From contig WRHL01000006.1 in the NCBI GenBank assembly GCA_009783245.1, forward strand, positions 1 to 47,529: DNA of 47,529 bases, in the 5' to 3' direction. The translations under genes and the position numbers were made by a program. This stretch comes from Coriobacteriia bacterium (lineage in GTDB: Bacteria; Actinomycetota; Coriobacteriia; Coriobacteriales; UBA8131). The number at the start of each line of letters is the position of its first letter. The first letter of the stretch is position 1. The notes below the pieces were generated by a model that was not told the origin of the DNA, did not search any database, and saw nothing but the letters and a program-made list of their open reading frames with translations. Shown here in pieces: positions 19,098 through 30,000 of this stretch.

Positions 19098-20144
19098 GTG
19101 CATAACCGCTCGCTTCGCATCATGCTCGCCAGCATCTGCGCGCTGACCACGCTGGCATTCTCGCTGGCCCTTGCCTTTGTCATCATCATCGATCCCCGTT
19201 TCACCTATCGGCTTCTGCTGTTGGCGATTCCCTTCTCGATATTCGCTTTCTTCATTGCGCTATGGCTCTCGGGCATGGTGTTGCACCCGCTGTCCAACAT
19301 CGTGAAGAAGGCGAAGAAGCTCGCCGCAGGCGACATGAACGTGCGGTTCTCGGATGAATCGACCGCCTATGCCCCTTATGCCGTGCGCGAGCTCAGTGAA
19401 TCGTTGGATACCGTGGGCGCGCGCGTGCGCGCCACCATGGCCGAGGCAGCAGCTGAGAGCAAGCGCCAGGGGCAGTTCATCTCGGACGTCAGCCATGAGA
19501 TCCGCACACCGCTGACCGCCATACGCGGCGCTGCTGAGACCATGCTGGACGAGGACATACCCTCCGATATCCACGAGCGCTTCTGCAATACCATCATCCA
19601 CGAGAGCGAACGCCTCACCCGCCTCGCAAACGACCTGCTCACCCTGCAGCGCATCGAGGGAGACGGCGAGCTCAACCTCAAACGCATCGACCTGCATAAG
19701 ATAGTCGAGCGTGCCGTAGCCATGCTGGAACCACTGCTCGACGAGCGTCAGGTGCTGCTCACCATCTCCGGTGAGGCCCCAGACGTCCTGGGGGATTCCG
19801 ACCGCCTGCAGCAGGTGGTCCAAAACCTCATAGACAACGCGAACCGCTTTGTCGACGAGGGCGGCCGCATCCATGTGGAGCTCAGCGGCATACGGGCGCA
19901 CTCGGTCATCACTGTGTCGGATAACGGTCCCGGCTTTGGGAACATCAACCCCGCGCGGCTCTTCGACCGCTTCTACCGGGGGGACTTCAGCCGCGCCCGC
20001 GCTACGGGCGGCATCGGCCTTGGTCTGACCATCGTCAAGGCCATTGTGACCGCGCACGAGGGCACGGTCGAGGCCATCAACCTGCCCGACGGCGGAGCCT
20101 GTTTCATTGTTGCCATCCCCTCGCTTCCCCCTGCACGGGATTGA
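19098..20144 (+). CDS. Sensor histidine kinase (two TM segments, minimal extracytoplasmic loop, HAMP, HisKA, HATPase)
   Basis: FISDVSHEIRTPLTAIRGAAETML; NLIDNANRF; DNGPGFG; GGIGLGLTIVKAIV. Confidence 0.93.
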   Translation: MHNRSLRIMLASICALTTLAFSLALAFVIIIDPRFTYRLLLLAIPFSIFAFFIALWLSGMVLHPLSNIVKKAKKLAAGDMNVRFSDESTAYAPYAVRELSESLDTVGARVRATMAEAAAESKRQGQFISDVSHEIRTPLTAIRGAAETMLDEDIPSDIHERFCNTIIHESERLTRLANDLLTLQRIEGDGELNLKRIDLHKIVERAVAMLEPLLDERQVLLTISGEAPDVLGDSDRLQQVVQNLIDNANRFVDEGGRIHVELSGIRAHSVITVSDNGPGFGNINPARLFDRFYRGDFSRARATGGIGLGLTIVKAIVTAHEGTVEAINLPDGGACFIVAIPSLPPARD

Positions 20145-20189
20145 GGAGAGTGACCTGTTGGGCTGGACAAACCATAAGGAGCGGGGACC

Positions 20190-21134
20190 ATGCCGGCGTT
20201 ACTGACACATGATTTCTTTGGCCAAGATGTCTGGGCACAAGGCGCAAAAGACCATCTCGGCCCACCAGAAGACAGCCCTTTGGCACAACAGGTCTATGAG
20301 CTCTTCCTCCTGGGGAACCAGGGCCCTGACCCGTTCTTCTATCTACAGCGGGTGCCACGCTTTGTGCAGGGCAAGAGGTTCGGCTCGCTGTTGCATACAG
20401 AAAGGGTGAACGAGACAATCGAGTCCTTCCAGCGGATAGCGCTGTGTATGCCTCAACCTCAACAGACTCTGCTCAAGGCCTACCTGATGGGTTTCATCTG
20501 CCATTACGCGCTTGACAGCACCGCGCATCCGCTTGTCTACGCCCAGCAGTACGCCATCTGTGACGCCGGCGTCAAGGGACTCGACCGCCGTGACGGCAAC
20601 ACGGTCCACGTGCAGATGGAGGCCGACCTGGACATGATGCTGCTGCGGCAACGCCGCGGTTTGGGCCCGCGCGAGTACAACTACACGCTTGAGGTACTGC
20701 AGGTCTCAGAGGACCTGCTCGCCCTGCTCGCCAGCGCCTATACTGCGATGACGCACGAGGTCCACCATAACAACTACCCGGCACAGACCTTCTCTCAAGG
20801 TGTTCGCGACATGCGGTTGACCATACGGCTGCTGTATTCACCGCGCGGCATCAAGCGCGCCCTCATAGGCGGAGCGGAGCGGCTCTTCTCCCGTCACAGC
20901 TTTGCACAGGCGCTTTCTCCACGTTGCGATGTGGGGGAGACCTGCGACTTCGATAACCATGAGCACGCTGCTTGGACAAACCCCTTCACAGGCGCTGTCT
21001 CAACCGCCAGCTTCGCAGACCTCTATGCCCAGGCCATCACTGCTGCCATCACCAATTGCACAACCGTCCTGGAGGGTCATCCCGCTTCCCAGATAACCCA
21101 CAACCTCGACTTCCACGGCGCTCCTTTGTCCTGA
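20190..21134 (+). CDS. Zinc-dependent phospholipase C family protein
   Basis: MPALLTHDFFGQDVW..., LGNQGPDPFFY, LMGFICHYALDSTAHPLVYAQ. Confidence 0.75.
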   Translation: MPALLTHDFFGQDVWAQGAKDHLGPPEDSPLAQQVYELFLLGNQGPDPFFYLQRVPRFVQGKRFGSLLHTERVNETIESFQRIALCMPQPQQTLLKAYLMGFICHYALDSTAHPLVYAQQYAICDAGVKGLDRRDGNTVHVQMEADLDMMLLRQRRGLGPREYNYTLEVLQVSEDLLALLASAYTAMTHEVHHNNYPAQTFSQGVRDMRLTIRLLYSPRGIKRALIGGAERLFSRHSFAQALSPRCDVGETCDFDNHEHAAWTNPFTGAVSTASFADLYAQAITAAITNCTTVLEGHPASQITHNLDFHGAPLS

Positions 21135-21250
21135 TGCCAGCGGTTGTCGCCGGAAGCGCTTGCATACGCAACAGTCCACACGACAGATACACACTTCGTG
21201 TACACTTGTAAACTGCATTTCCAAGAGAAACCCTGAAGGGACAGCAACCA

Positions 21251-22528
21251 GTGGCGCTTATAGTCGCGAAATTCGGCGGGACCTCGCTTGCCAACCCAAA
21301 GCGCATCAAGGATGTGGCGGGTAGGCTTGTGGCCTACCACCGACAGGGCAACCAGGTGGTCGCAGTGGTCAGCGCCATGGGTAAATCCACCGATGATCTG
21401 CTCAAATTGGCGCGCAGCCTCAACGAGAAACCCCCGGCGCGCGAACTCGACGTGCTGCTTTCGACCGGTGAGCAGGTGAGCATGTCGCTTCTCGCCATGG
21501 CCATCGAGGCGCGCGGGGTACGCGCGGTCAGCATGACGGGCAGGCAGGCAGGTATCGTCACTACCCAGGCCTTCAACCGCGCGCAAATCGCAGAGATCAA
21601 GGCGGACCGCCTCAAGCGCGAGCTCAAGAACAACCGCATAGTCATTGTTGCCGGCTTCCAGGGCGAGACCAAGGAGGGCGACATCACCACGTTGGGACGT
21701 GGCGGCTCGGACACCTCGGCGGTTGCCATTGCCGCTGGCATACAGGCGGATGTCTGCGAGATCTACACAGATGTGGACGGGGTCTATACCGCGGATCCGC
21801 GCATGGTGCCCCGTGCAAAAAAGCTCGACCAGATAAGCTTTGATGAGATGCTCGAGCTTGCCGCATCCGGCTCGGGCGTGCTGCAGATGCGCTCGGTGGA
21901 GGTGGCGCGCAACTACGGCGTGGCCATCCACTGCCGCAGTGCGTTCACCAAGACCCCCGGAACCCTTGTCAAGGAGGCCAATACCATGGAACAGGCCATC
22001 ATCTCAGGCATCGCCTACGACACCTCGGAGGCCAAGGTCACCATCCGCGACGTGCCCGACCAGGTGGGCATAGCAGCCAGTGTCTTTGGAGCCATTGCCG
22101 CAAAGAACATCAACGTCGATATGATCGTCCAGAACATCTCAGAGAACGGGGCCACAGACATCAGCTTCACCTGCCCTGTCAGCGAGCTGGACAGGATGCG
22201 CGCCGTGCTTGACCAGCAGGTCAGGGAGCTGGGCGTGCGCGAATACCTCATAGATGAGTCGATCGCCAAGATCTCGCTGGTAGGCGCGGGCATGAAGAGC
22301 CACCCGGGCATCGCCGCCAAGATGTTCCAGGTGCTGGCCGAGAACAACATCAACATAGGCATGATATCGACCTCGGCTATTCGTGTCAGTGTGGTGATAG
22401 AGGGCGCCAAGACCCAGTTGGCCATGACTCAGCTACATACCGCCTTTGGCCTTGACAGCGACCAGGTCTTCACAGAGACCCAGCTGACCAGCGAGGAGCT
22501 GGCAGCCAAAGCAGAAAAGGGGAGATAG
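21251..22528 (+). CDS. lysC: Aspartate kinase
   Basis: MALIVAKFGGTSLANPKRIKDVAGR..., TTLGRGGSDTSAVAIAAGI, tandem ACT domains. Confidence 0.95.
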   Translation: MALIVAKFGGTSLANPKRIKDVAGRLVAYHRQGNQVVAVVSAMGKSTDDLLKLARSLNEKPPARELDVLLSTGEQVSMSLLAMAIEARGVRAVSMTGRQAGIVTTQAFNRAQIAEIKADRLKRELKNNRIVIVAGFQGETKEGDITTLGRGGSDTSAVAIAAGIQADVCEIYTDVDGVYTADPRMVPRAKKLDQISFDEMLELAASGSGVLQMRSVEVARNYGVAIHCRSAFTKTPGTLVKEANTMEQAIISGIAYDTSEAKVTIRDVPDQVGIAASVFGAIAAKNINVDMIVQNISENGATDISFTCPVSELDRMRAVLDQQVRELGVREYLIDESIAKISLVGAGMKSHPGIAAKMFQVLAENNINIGMISTSAIRVSVVIEGAKTQLAMTQLHTAFGLDSDQVFTETQLTSEELAAKAEKGR

Positions 22529-22542
22529 GCCCGCCATTTGGC

Positions 22543-22562
22543 ACCCCGGCTTGACCCGGGGC
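22543..22562. repeat. Palindromic repeat family B
   Basis: CCCCGGCTTGACCCGGGGCC. Confidence 0.6.
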
Positions 22563-22631
22563 CTACCCCAGCGGTCGCAGAACAACAGCGGTTGTCGTCC
22601 GCAAGCCCACCATTCGACTAACCTTCTACCC

Positions 22632-23342
22632 TCACTTCGCCATAGCCAGCTTCTTGCGCTCTGGCGGCATCTTCTCTATGGCGTAGCGTAGCGCGGTACG
22701 CGGCATGACGGCCTTGTTCTCCATCACATAGGTAAAGACCTCGTCCTCATAGTTAGCTGCAGCTTCTTTGAGCATCCAGCCGTAGCCCTTGCGCACCAGG
22801 TCATCCATATCAAGCAGAAGCCTATCGGCTATCTTGAATACCAGGGGGAGGAAGGCGCCGTTCTTTGCCGGGATGATGAGCGTGACGGCAGCGGCCCGGC
22901 GCAGCCAGCGGTTCTCGGAGGCAGTCCACAAAAGCAGCTTCTCACCCAGCTCAGGGAACAGCATGAGCAGGTCTCCCACTGTGTGGTTGCACAGGGTATC
23001 GCAGGTCGCCCAGTTGCTCACATACTCGGCAACCCAATGCTCAAAGACTTCAAAGTCCTCGGGCCTGAAGTTCTTCTTCTGCGACTCGGAGAACACGCAG
23101 GCGATGATCGCCTCCTCCTGCATGCCGGATTTCCACAGCTCCTCACAAAGCGCAAAGACCTCGGCCTTTGTCATATTCGCTGACCTGCCGGCCTTGAGTG
23201 CATCCTTGGCGATCTTACGCGCCACGGTCAGCTTCATGCCGTACATCTTGATGGGCTCCTTGAAGAAGCGCTCACCCGACTCCTTTGCGTCGGGATCGGC
23301 ATTTGCCCTGAGTCGTCTGCGGATATCTGCGATAAGGTCCAT
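22632..23342 (-). CDS. DNA alkylation repair protein (AlkD-like HEAT-repeat)
   Basis: MDLIADIRRRLRANADPDAKESGERFFKEPIKMYGMKLTVARKIAKD...; NRWLRRAAAVTLI; KGYGWMLKEAA. Confidence 0.88.
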   Translation of the reverse strand: MDLIADIRRRLRANADPDAKESGERFFKEPIKMYGMKLTVARKIAKDALKAGRSANMTKAEVFALCEELWKSGMQEEAIIACVFSESQKKNFRPEDFEVFEHWVAEYVSNWATCDTLCNHTVGDLLMLFPELGEKLLLWTASENRWLRRAAAVTLIIPAKNGAFLPLVFKIADRLLLDMDDLVRKGYGWMLKEAAANYEDEVFTYVMENKAVMPRTALRYAIEKMPPERKKLAMAK

Positions 23343-23448
23343 AGTCACTCCCTCTAACGGTTCACGCTGCCAGTGTTGGTTCTGTCTGAAGAACAGTATA
23401 CTGGTCTTCCGCTGTCCGTCCTCTGTCATCTGAGATCGGTGGTAGGGA

Positions 23449-23739
23449 ATGAACGAGAAGATCTATGAATACGACGCTGTCATCCGCCCCTCAGAGATAG
23501 GCAAAGGCGGCGCCTACGTGCCGTTCCCCTATGACATCCGCAAGGAGTTCGGCGCGGGCCGGGTGAAAGTCCACGTCACCTTTGACGGCGAGCCCTACGT
23601 TGGCAGCATTGTGAACATGGGCTTGAAGAACCCAGACGGCTCGATCTGCTACATCATCGGCATCCTAAAAACCATACGCGAGAAGACCGGCAAGCAACCC
23701 GGCGACACCATCCACATCACCGTGCAAGAACGGGCGTAA
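23449..23739 (+). CDS. DUF1905 domain-containing protein
   Basis: YEYDAVIRPSEIGKGGAYVPFPYDIRKEFGAGRVKVHVTFDGEPYVGSIVNMG... full-length match to the family pattern. Confidence 0.85.
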   Translation: MNEKIYEYDAVIRPSEIGKGGAYVPFPYDIRKEFGAGRVKVHVTFDGEPYVGSIVNMGLKNPDGSICYIIGILKTIREKTGKQPGDTIHITVQERA

Positions 23740-23799
23740 TCGCCCGATTGACGCAAGAACCGTGTCGCTCCGTCCCCTTTGTGTCCTTCGGACTTGCCG

Positions 23800-23830
23800 T
23801 TGTCACCCCGGGTCAAGCCCGGGGTGACAA
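23800..23830. repeat. Palindromic repeat family B, perfect 13-bp arms
   Basis: TTGTCACCCCGGG TCAAG CCCGGGGTGACAA. Confidence 0.9.
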
Positions 23831-24008
23831 TGTGACAAAACACCCTGTCCCTTCTGTCACATCCGCTGGCAGAGACACTCACCCTGAATCCCCAAAAATG
23901 CGAAAACGATTGACAATAATTGCTTGTTTCTGTAGCCTTATGCTTGTAATATGCCATAAAACGTAGCAAAAAATGCAACAAGGCGAGCAGGGATGAATAG
24001 GTAGCAAC

Positions 24009-27000
24009 ATGGACAACAGAATACACCGGCCCCTGCACAGCAAGGGTGCCACTAAGCCGCGCCGTCACTCGGGCGGCTCTGTTGACGTTCAGATGGATAA
24101 GAATCGAGGGGGTGGGGGCACAAAGCGATACTTCCGTAAGGCCAACAAGGCCGTCGCTTTTGTATTGACCCTCTTTCTCTTACACCAGGCCGCAGGGCCA
24201 CTCCCACCCCTCTTCGCCGACGATGTCACCGTCATTGCGAGCTCCGCGGAAGACGAAAACAACCCCGTCATTGCGAGCTCCGCGGAAGCGGAGCGTGGCA
24301 ACCTAGGAGTGGAAGGTGCAGAGTTGGGCTTGATGGCTGAAGGGCTGACTTCATTACCAGAGATCCCCTGCGACCACATACATACCCCAGAGTGCTACTC
24401 AGCCCTTGAGGGGCACGTCTGCTCCATAGAACTCGGCTGCCTCCCTATCTACGCCGACGAAGACACAAATATCCTTTTTTTCCCGGACTTAGATCCGGGG
24501 CCTAGCGTGGATCCCTCAGAATCAGGGGAGTTGTTGCCGGAAGGGATTGCAGAACCACCCTTTTCAGAGGACACCGAAAGCCCTGATGGCGTTGAACTGG
24601 AAGGCTCACTTGGTGAAGGCTCATTCCCTGACGTTCCAGTAAATCCTCTGGACGACGACACAGAAGGCTCACCACCCGCTGGGCTAGGCCCCGGCTCGGA
24701 GGCCGGGGTGACAGATGCCCCAGCCCCTATCGCCTACCACTGCGCCTACCTCACGCTCTCCTGCGAGCATGCACACTGCACCGAGGGGCTACCCTGCACA
24801 GCCCTCGCAACCGCCACCGGCATCGAACTCTCACCCCTTTCCGCCAACCCCACTGTTACCTTCATGACCTGGGCTACCGGAAACGACAAGGACAACCCCA
24901 CGAGCTTCACCTCGGTCTTCGACACCCAGGTCCTTCCCTCCGAGGGCGCCACCTGTGTAAACCCCGGTGCCCCCACCACCATGCCGGTGGCAGGTTATGT
25001 GTTCATCGGCTGGTACGCCCTGGGGCAGGAGACCTCCTTCAACTTCAGCCTCCCCATCATCGAAGACCTCACCCTCTACGCTCGCTTCGAACCCAACTGG
25101 GAGACACCCGTTCAAGTGGAAACACTGGCACAACTCAAGGCAGCCATAACCGCTGCCCCTGACAACACCCCTGTCACCATAGAGCTGACCGCCAGCATAA
25201 CCTACACAGCAGCTGCAAACGAGATAACCATCCCTGCCAACAAGATGATAAAGCTTAAGAGCGCAGATATTGCTGGAAGCCCTTTTTCTATTGATGCAGC
25301 TCAGAAAACACGTGTTATTACTGTAACTGCAGGTGGCAGGCTTAATTTGGAAGATATCATCATTACTGGAGGGCAAAATCCCGCCGGTGGTGCCGGCGGC
25401 GGCGGGATTTTGCTGGATCGTTCTAATGCTTATCTCGAAATGAACGAGGGTGCCGTAATATCTAAAAACAAAAGCCTTAGTAATGGTGGTGGAATCTATT
25501 CAAATGGAGGGACTTTGATAATAAACGGAGGTGAGATTTCTGATAATACAGCCACGACTAACGGTGGTGGCATCGCGTGTTATTCAGCTAGCACCTTTAG
25601 GATGAACAGCGGGAGGGTAATTAATAATACAGCGGAATACAACGTGAATTCTGGCGGTGGCATAATCTTGTACCAAAGCACAACACCACAGTACATTAAT
25701 GGAGGCGAGATCTCTGGCAATAAAGCACCAAATGCCATCGGTGGGGCCATACAGTTGGGTGCAGTTGCAGCTTCAACAGATAATCTAACGATTTCAAATG
25801 CAGCAATTATTGGAAACTCATGTAAAACAAACGGTGGCGCAATAGCCATTGTTGGCACTTGTACTCTTACCACTAACAACACTACTATCCAAGGAAACAC
25901 AGCGTCAATCGGTGGTGCCATTCATGCGACAACTGGAACAATCAACATAAGAAACTCAACCATCAGTGGCAATACCGCGAGCGGAACAGCAGCTGCAAAC
26001 GGCGGTGGAGCCATCTTCACTACCACAGGGGCGATTAATATCACGGATTCCACCATCAGCGGCAACACCGCCATCCATGGGGGAGGCATACGAGCTACCA
26101 ACTACACCAACACCAAGACCAATAATGTGGTATTCTCGGGTAATCGGGCAACGGCAGGGGTAAACTCCGCTGCTTTGAGTGGAGCGAACCTCACCTCCCA
26201 TACCAACAACATCCTCAATACAACCTACACGGTGCCCTTCACCCATGCCTACAACAATGCAGATATCTACAACGCGGTAGCTACCCGAGGCATCATCTAT
26301 GATAGGAACTATGGGCCCTATGAGATCGAGTACAACGGCCCAATAACGGCTAACACCCCCTTTCCCGCGCTCATGACCGGCTCTGATGTGGATGCCTTAG
26401 GCTGGACGGATCCAGGCCTTACCTTCCTGAGGTGGTCTACCACCTACAACGGGGCTGCCTATATCCCACCTGCGAACTTCCCCTCTACTGATGTCATCCT
26501 CTATGCCGTCTATGAAGGTGAGTTCAGTATCAACTACAACTTACAAGGCGGCATCAATGATGTCGGCAATCCATCCACATATTCGCTTCCCGATACTTAT
26601 CCACTCAAGATCACCGATCCCACGCGCCTAGGCTACAGCTTTGTTGGCTGGACGGTGTCTTATAGCTATCCAGAGATCGAGAACAACTGGCTTCCGGTGA
26701 AAAACTACAGTATCCCGCAGCGCACCATAGGGGATATCCATCTCACGGCCTATTGGGTGGCAGCTAGCAACTACATCACCTATAACTTGGATGGCGGCAC
26801 TAAGGCTGCTGGCACACCAGGTGCCTACACAATCGACGACAGCTTTCCCATCCCAATACCACAACCAACCAAGGACGGTTTCGGCTTCAAGGGCTGGACG
26901 GTTGCCTATGCCAACCCCGCAATCCCCGATATCACCACACCGGTGATGAACTACCAGATACCTGCAGGTACATTAGGCAATATCACACTGACCGCCACCT

Positions 27001-30000
27001 GGGGAGCAGCAGAATACGACATCACCTACACACTGGCAGGAGGCACCAACGCTGCTGGCAACCCAGAGACCTACCTAACCGCAGACACCTTCCCCATCCC
27101 TATTGCCGAGCCAACCCGCTCAGGCTATACCTTCGAGGGGTGGACGGTGGTCTATGGCAATCCCTCGATCCCACCTATCACCACGCCGGTGAAGAACTTC
27201 TCCATCACATCGGGTACCACAGGAGATATCACACTGACGGCACACTGGCAGGCGACCACCTATTCCATTTCCTATGTCTTGAACAACGGCACCAATGCAG
27301 TGGGAAACCCTGTGGGCTACTCGGTGGAATCAAGTTTCCCCATCACCATCTCAAACCCCACAAGGCTAGGCTATCAGTTCACAGGCTGGACCTCTGCAGA
27401 GCTAAATATCTCCTCACCTTCAACTACTGTGAGCATACCGTCTGGTACCACGGGCAATGTGACCTTTACGGCCAACTGGTCATCAGCCACCTCCTATAAC
27501 ATAACCTACAACCTGGATGGCGGCACTAACGCTACAGGGAACCCTCCTGACTATACGGTAGAGGACCTGCCCAGATCCATCGCCGCACCCTCAAAGCCGG
27601 GGTATTCCTTCACCGGCTGGACGGCGGCCTACACAAACCCTGACATCACAGACATCACCACGGCAACACTGACATATTCGATTCCGGCGAACACTACAGG
27701 CGACATCGCGCTTACGGCGCACTGGTCTTCTGCGCTGAGCTATACCATCACCTACAACCTGGCCTCAGGGACTAACGGTGCAGGCAACCCTGCCGCCTAC
27801 ACGGTGTTGGACCTTCCGCTTGACATCGCTGATGCAACACGCACAGGCTATACCTTCCTAGGCTGGACGGTAGCATACGTTGCGGAGTGTCCGGTGCAGA
27901 ACGTGACGGTAGCCACCAAGGACTACCAAATCCCCCAAGGGGCCTTCGGCAACATCACGTTTTCCGCCTCATGGTCTGCCCCTATAAGCTACAACATCTC
28001 ATACAACCTGGATGGGGGGGCAGCAACAGGCAACCCCGTAAATTACTCGGTCGCCTCCTCCTTCCCCATCACCTTCAACGCGCCCACCAAGTCAGGCTAT
28101 GCCTTCGAGGGCTGGACAGTCACCTTCGAGAACCCAAACATCACAGACATCACCACACCTTCCACAAGTTATGCAGTGACCTCTGGTACCACAGGGCATA
28201 TCTCACTTTCCGCCGTGTGGTCAGAGGCACTGGGTTACACCATCAACTACCAACTGGCAGGTGGCACCAACGCACCTTCAAACCCCACCTCCTACACCGT
28301 GGAGACCACACTGCCCTTATCTATCGCAAACCCCTCCCGTTTGGGATACACCTTCTTAGGGTGGACGGTCGTATACGACAACCCGGCCATCCCCAACATC
28401 ACCACAGCCACGCTTTCCTATGCGGTTCCCCTGGGCGCCACAGATGACATCATACTGACCGCCACCTGGTCTTCCCCCTCAAGCTACCAGATAGGCTATG
28501 ACCTGCAAGGTGGCAGTGTCACTTCAGCCAACCCCACAAGCTACATCGTCACCGATCTACCCATCACGCTTTCAAACCCCACACGGGTGGGATATACCTT
28601 AGAGGGCTGGACGGTTACCTTCGCGAACACAGAGATCACGGACATCACCACGCCTGCGACATCTGCCACCTTCACCTCAGGCACCACAGGAGACATCTCG
28701 GCTGTAGCGCATTGGTCACCTATCACCTATACGATAAGCTTCGATCCCGGACTCGGCTCGAGTACAGGTTCACACCCATCCGTCAACGTGCAGATGGGCG
28801 ATACCGTTACCTTGCCCACAACAGATGTCTTCGATCCTCCTGCCACAGTGGCGCTTTGGGAGCTTTCGGGTTTCCATGATGTGCGCGCATCTGCGGATGC
28901 GGGGCAATACATACTGAACGGATCGTCATTCATACTCGATGAGGCCAAGGTCGCCCTTCTGTTTTCATCCTCCACTTCCGTCACACTGTATGCCGCCTGG
29001 TCGGAGCTTGAGCCCCCCACACTGGTCTACCATGCCAACGGAGGGCAGGGGTCAGTCCCCGATACGGTGGCCTACTACATAGTGGGGCCACCTCCCCTGT
29101 CACTTGAGAACAGCTGGGCAGGCCTTACACGTACGGGTTACACCTTCACGGGCTGGTCGGAGACCTCAGGGGACGGCAACGCTGCAGGAAGGATAACCGA
29201 GTGGACCTTTTCTGCCGTAGGCGACGTGAAGACCGTCTATGCCATCTGGGCACCACGCACCTATTCTGTTACCTACGACGCCAACGGGGGCACAGGTACG
29301 GTTCCTACAGACGGGGCAAGCTACCAGTACACAGGGAATACCGCACCATCCATCACCGTGCTCTTCTCCCCGCTGCCAACCAGGGATGGTTACTCTTTCG
29401 TGGGTTGGTCCAAGAACCCTGCCGCCTTGGTCGCCGAATACACCTCTGGCGGGGTGACCTCGCTTTCCATTTCAGCTACGGATACAGACACCATCACCTT
29501 GTATGCGCTATGGCGCATGGAGGGATTCGACATCATCTATGTGGCCAACACAGAAGGCGTCACAGGTACCATGGCAGCTGACCGTGTCACCTACGGCCAG
29601 ATATTCACACTCAAGCAAAACGCCTTCACAAAACCCGGCTACACCTTCTTGGGCTGGGACACAGAGCCTTCAGGATCAGGCACCTCTTATGCCAATCAGC
29701 ATAGCTTCATACCCTATAACCTCGCTACGGGACTCACACTGTATGCCCAGTGGAGCGCGGCCATCGAGTACTCCTTCATCTATGTGTTAGACGGTGGCAT
29801 AAACCATCCGTCCAACCCTTTGACCTATTCGGTGGAGAGCAGCTTTCCCATATCGATCGCCTCACCTTCTAAGACGGGCTACACCTTCCAGGGCTGGAGT
29901 GTGCATTTCGCAGAATACCCCTCACAAGATATCGCTCAGACACCGTCTATCACCATACAAGACGGCACCACCGGACACATCACGCTTTCCGCCATCTGGT

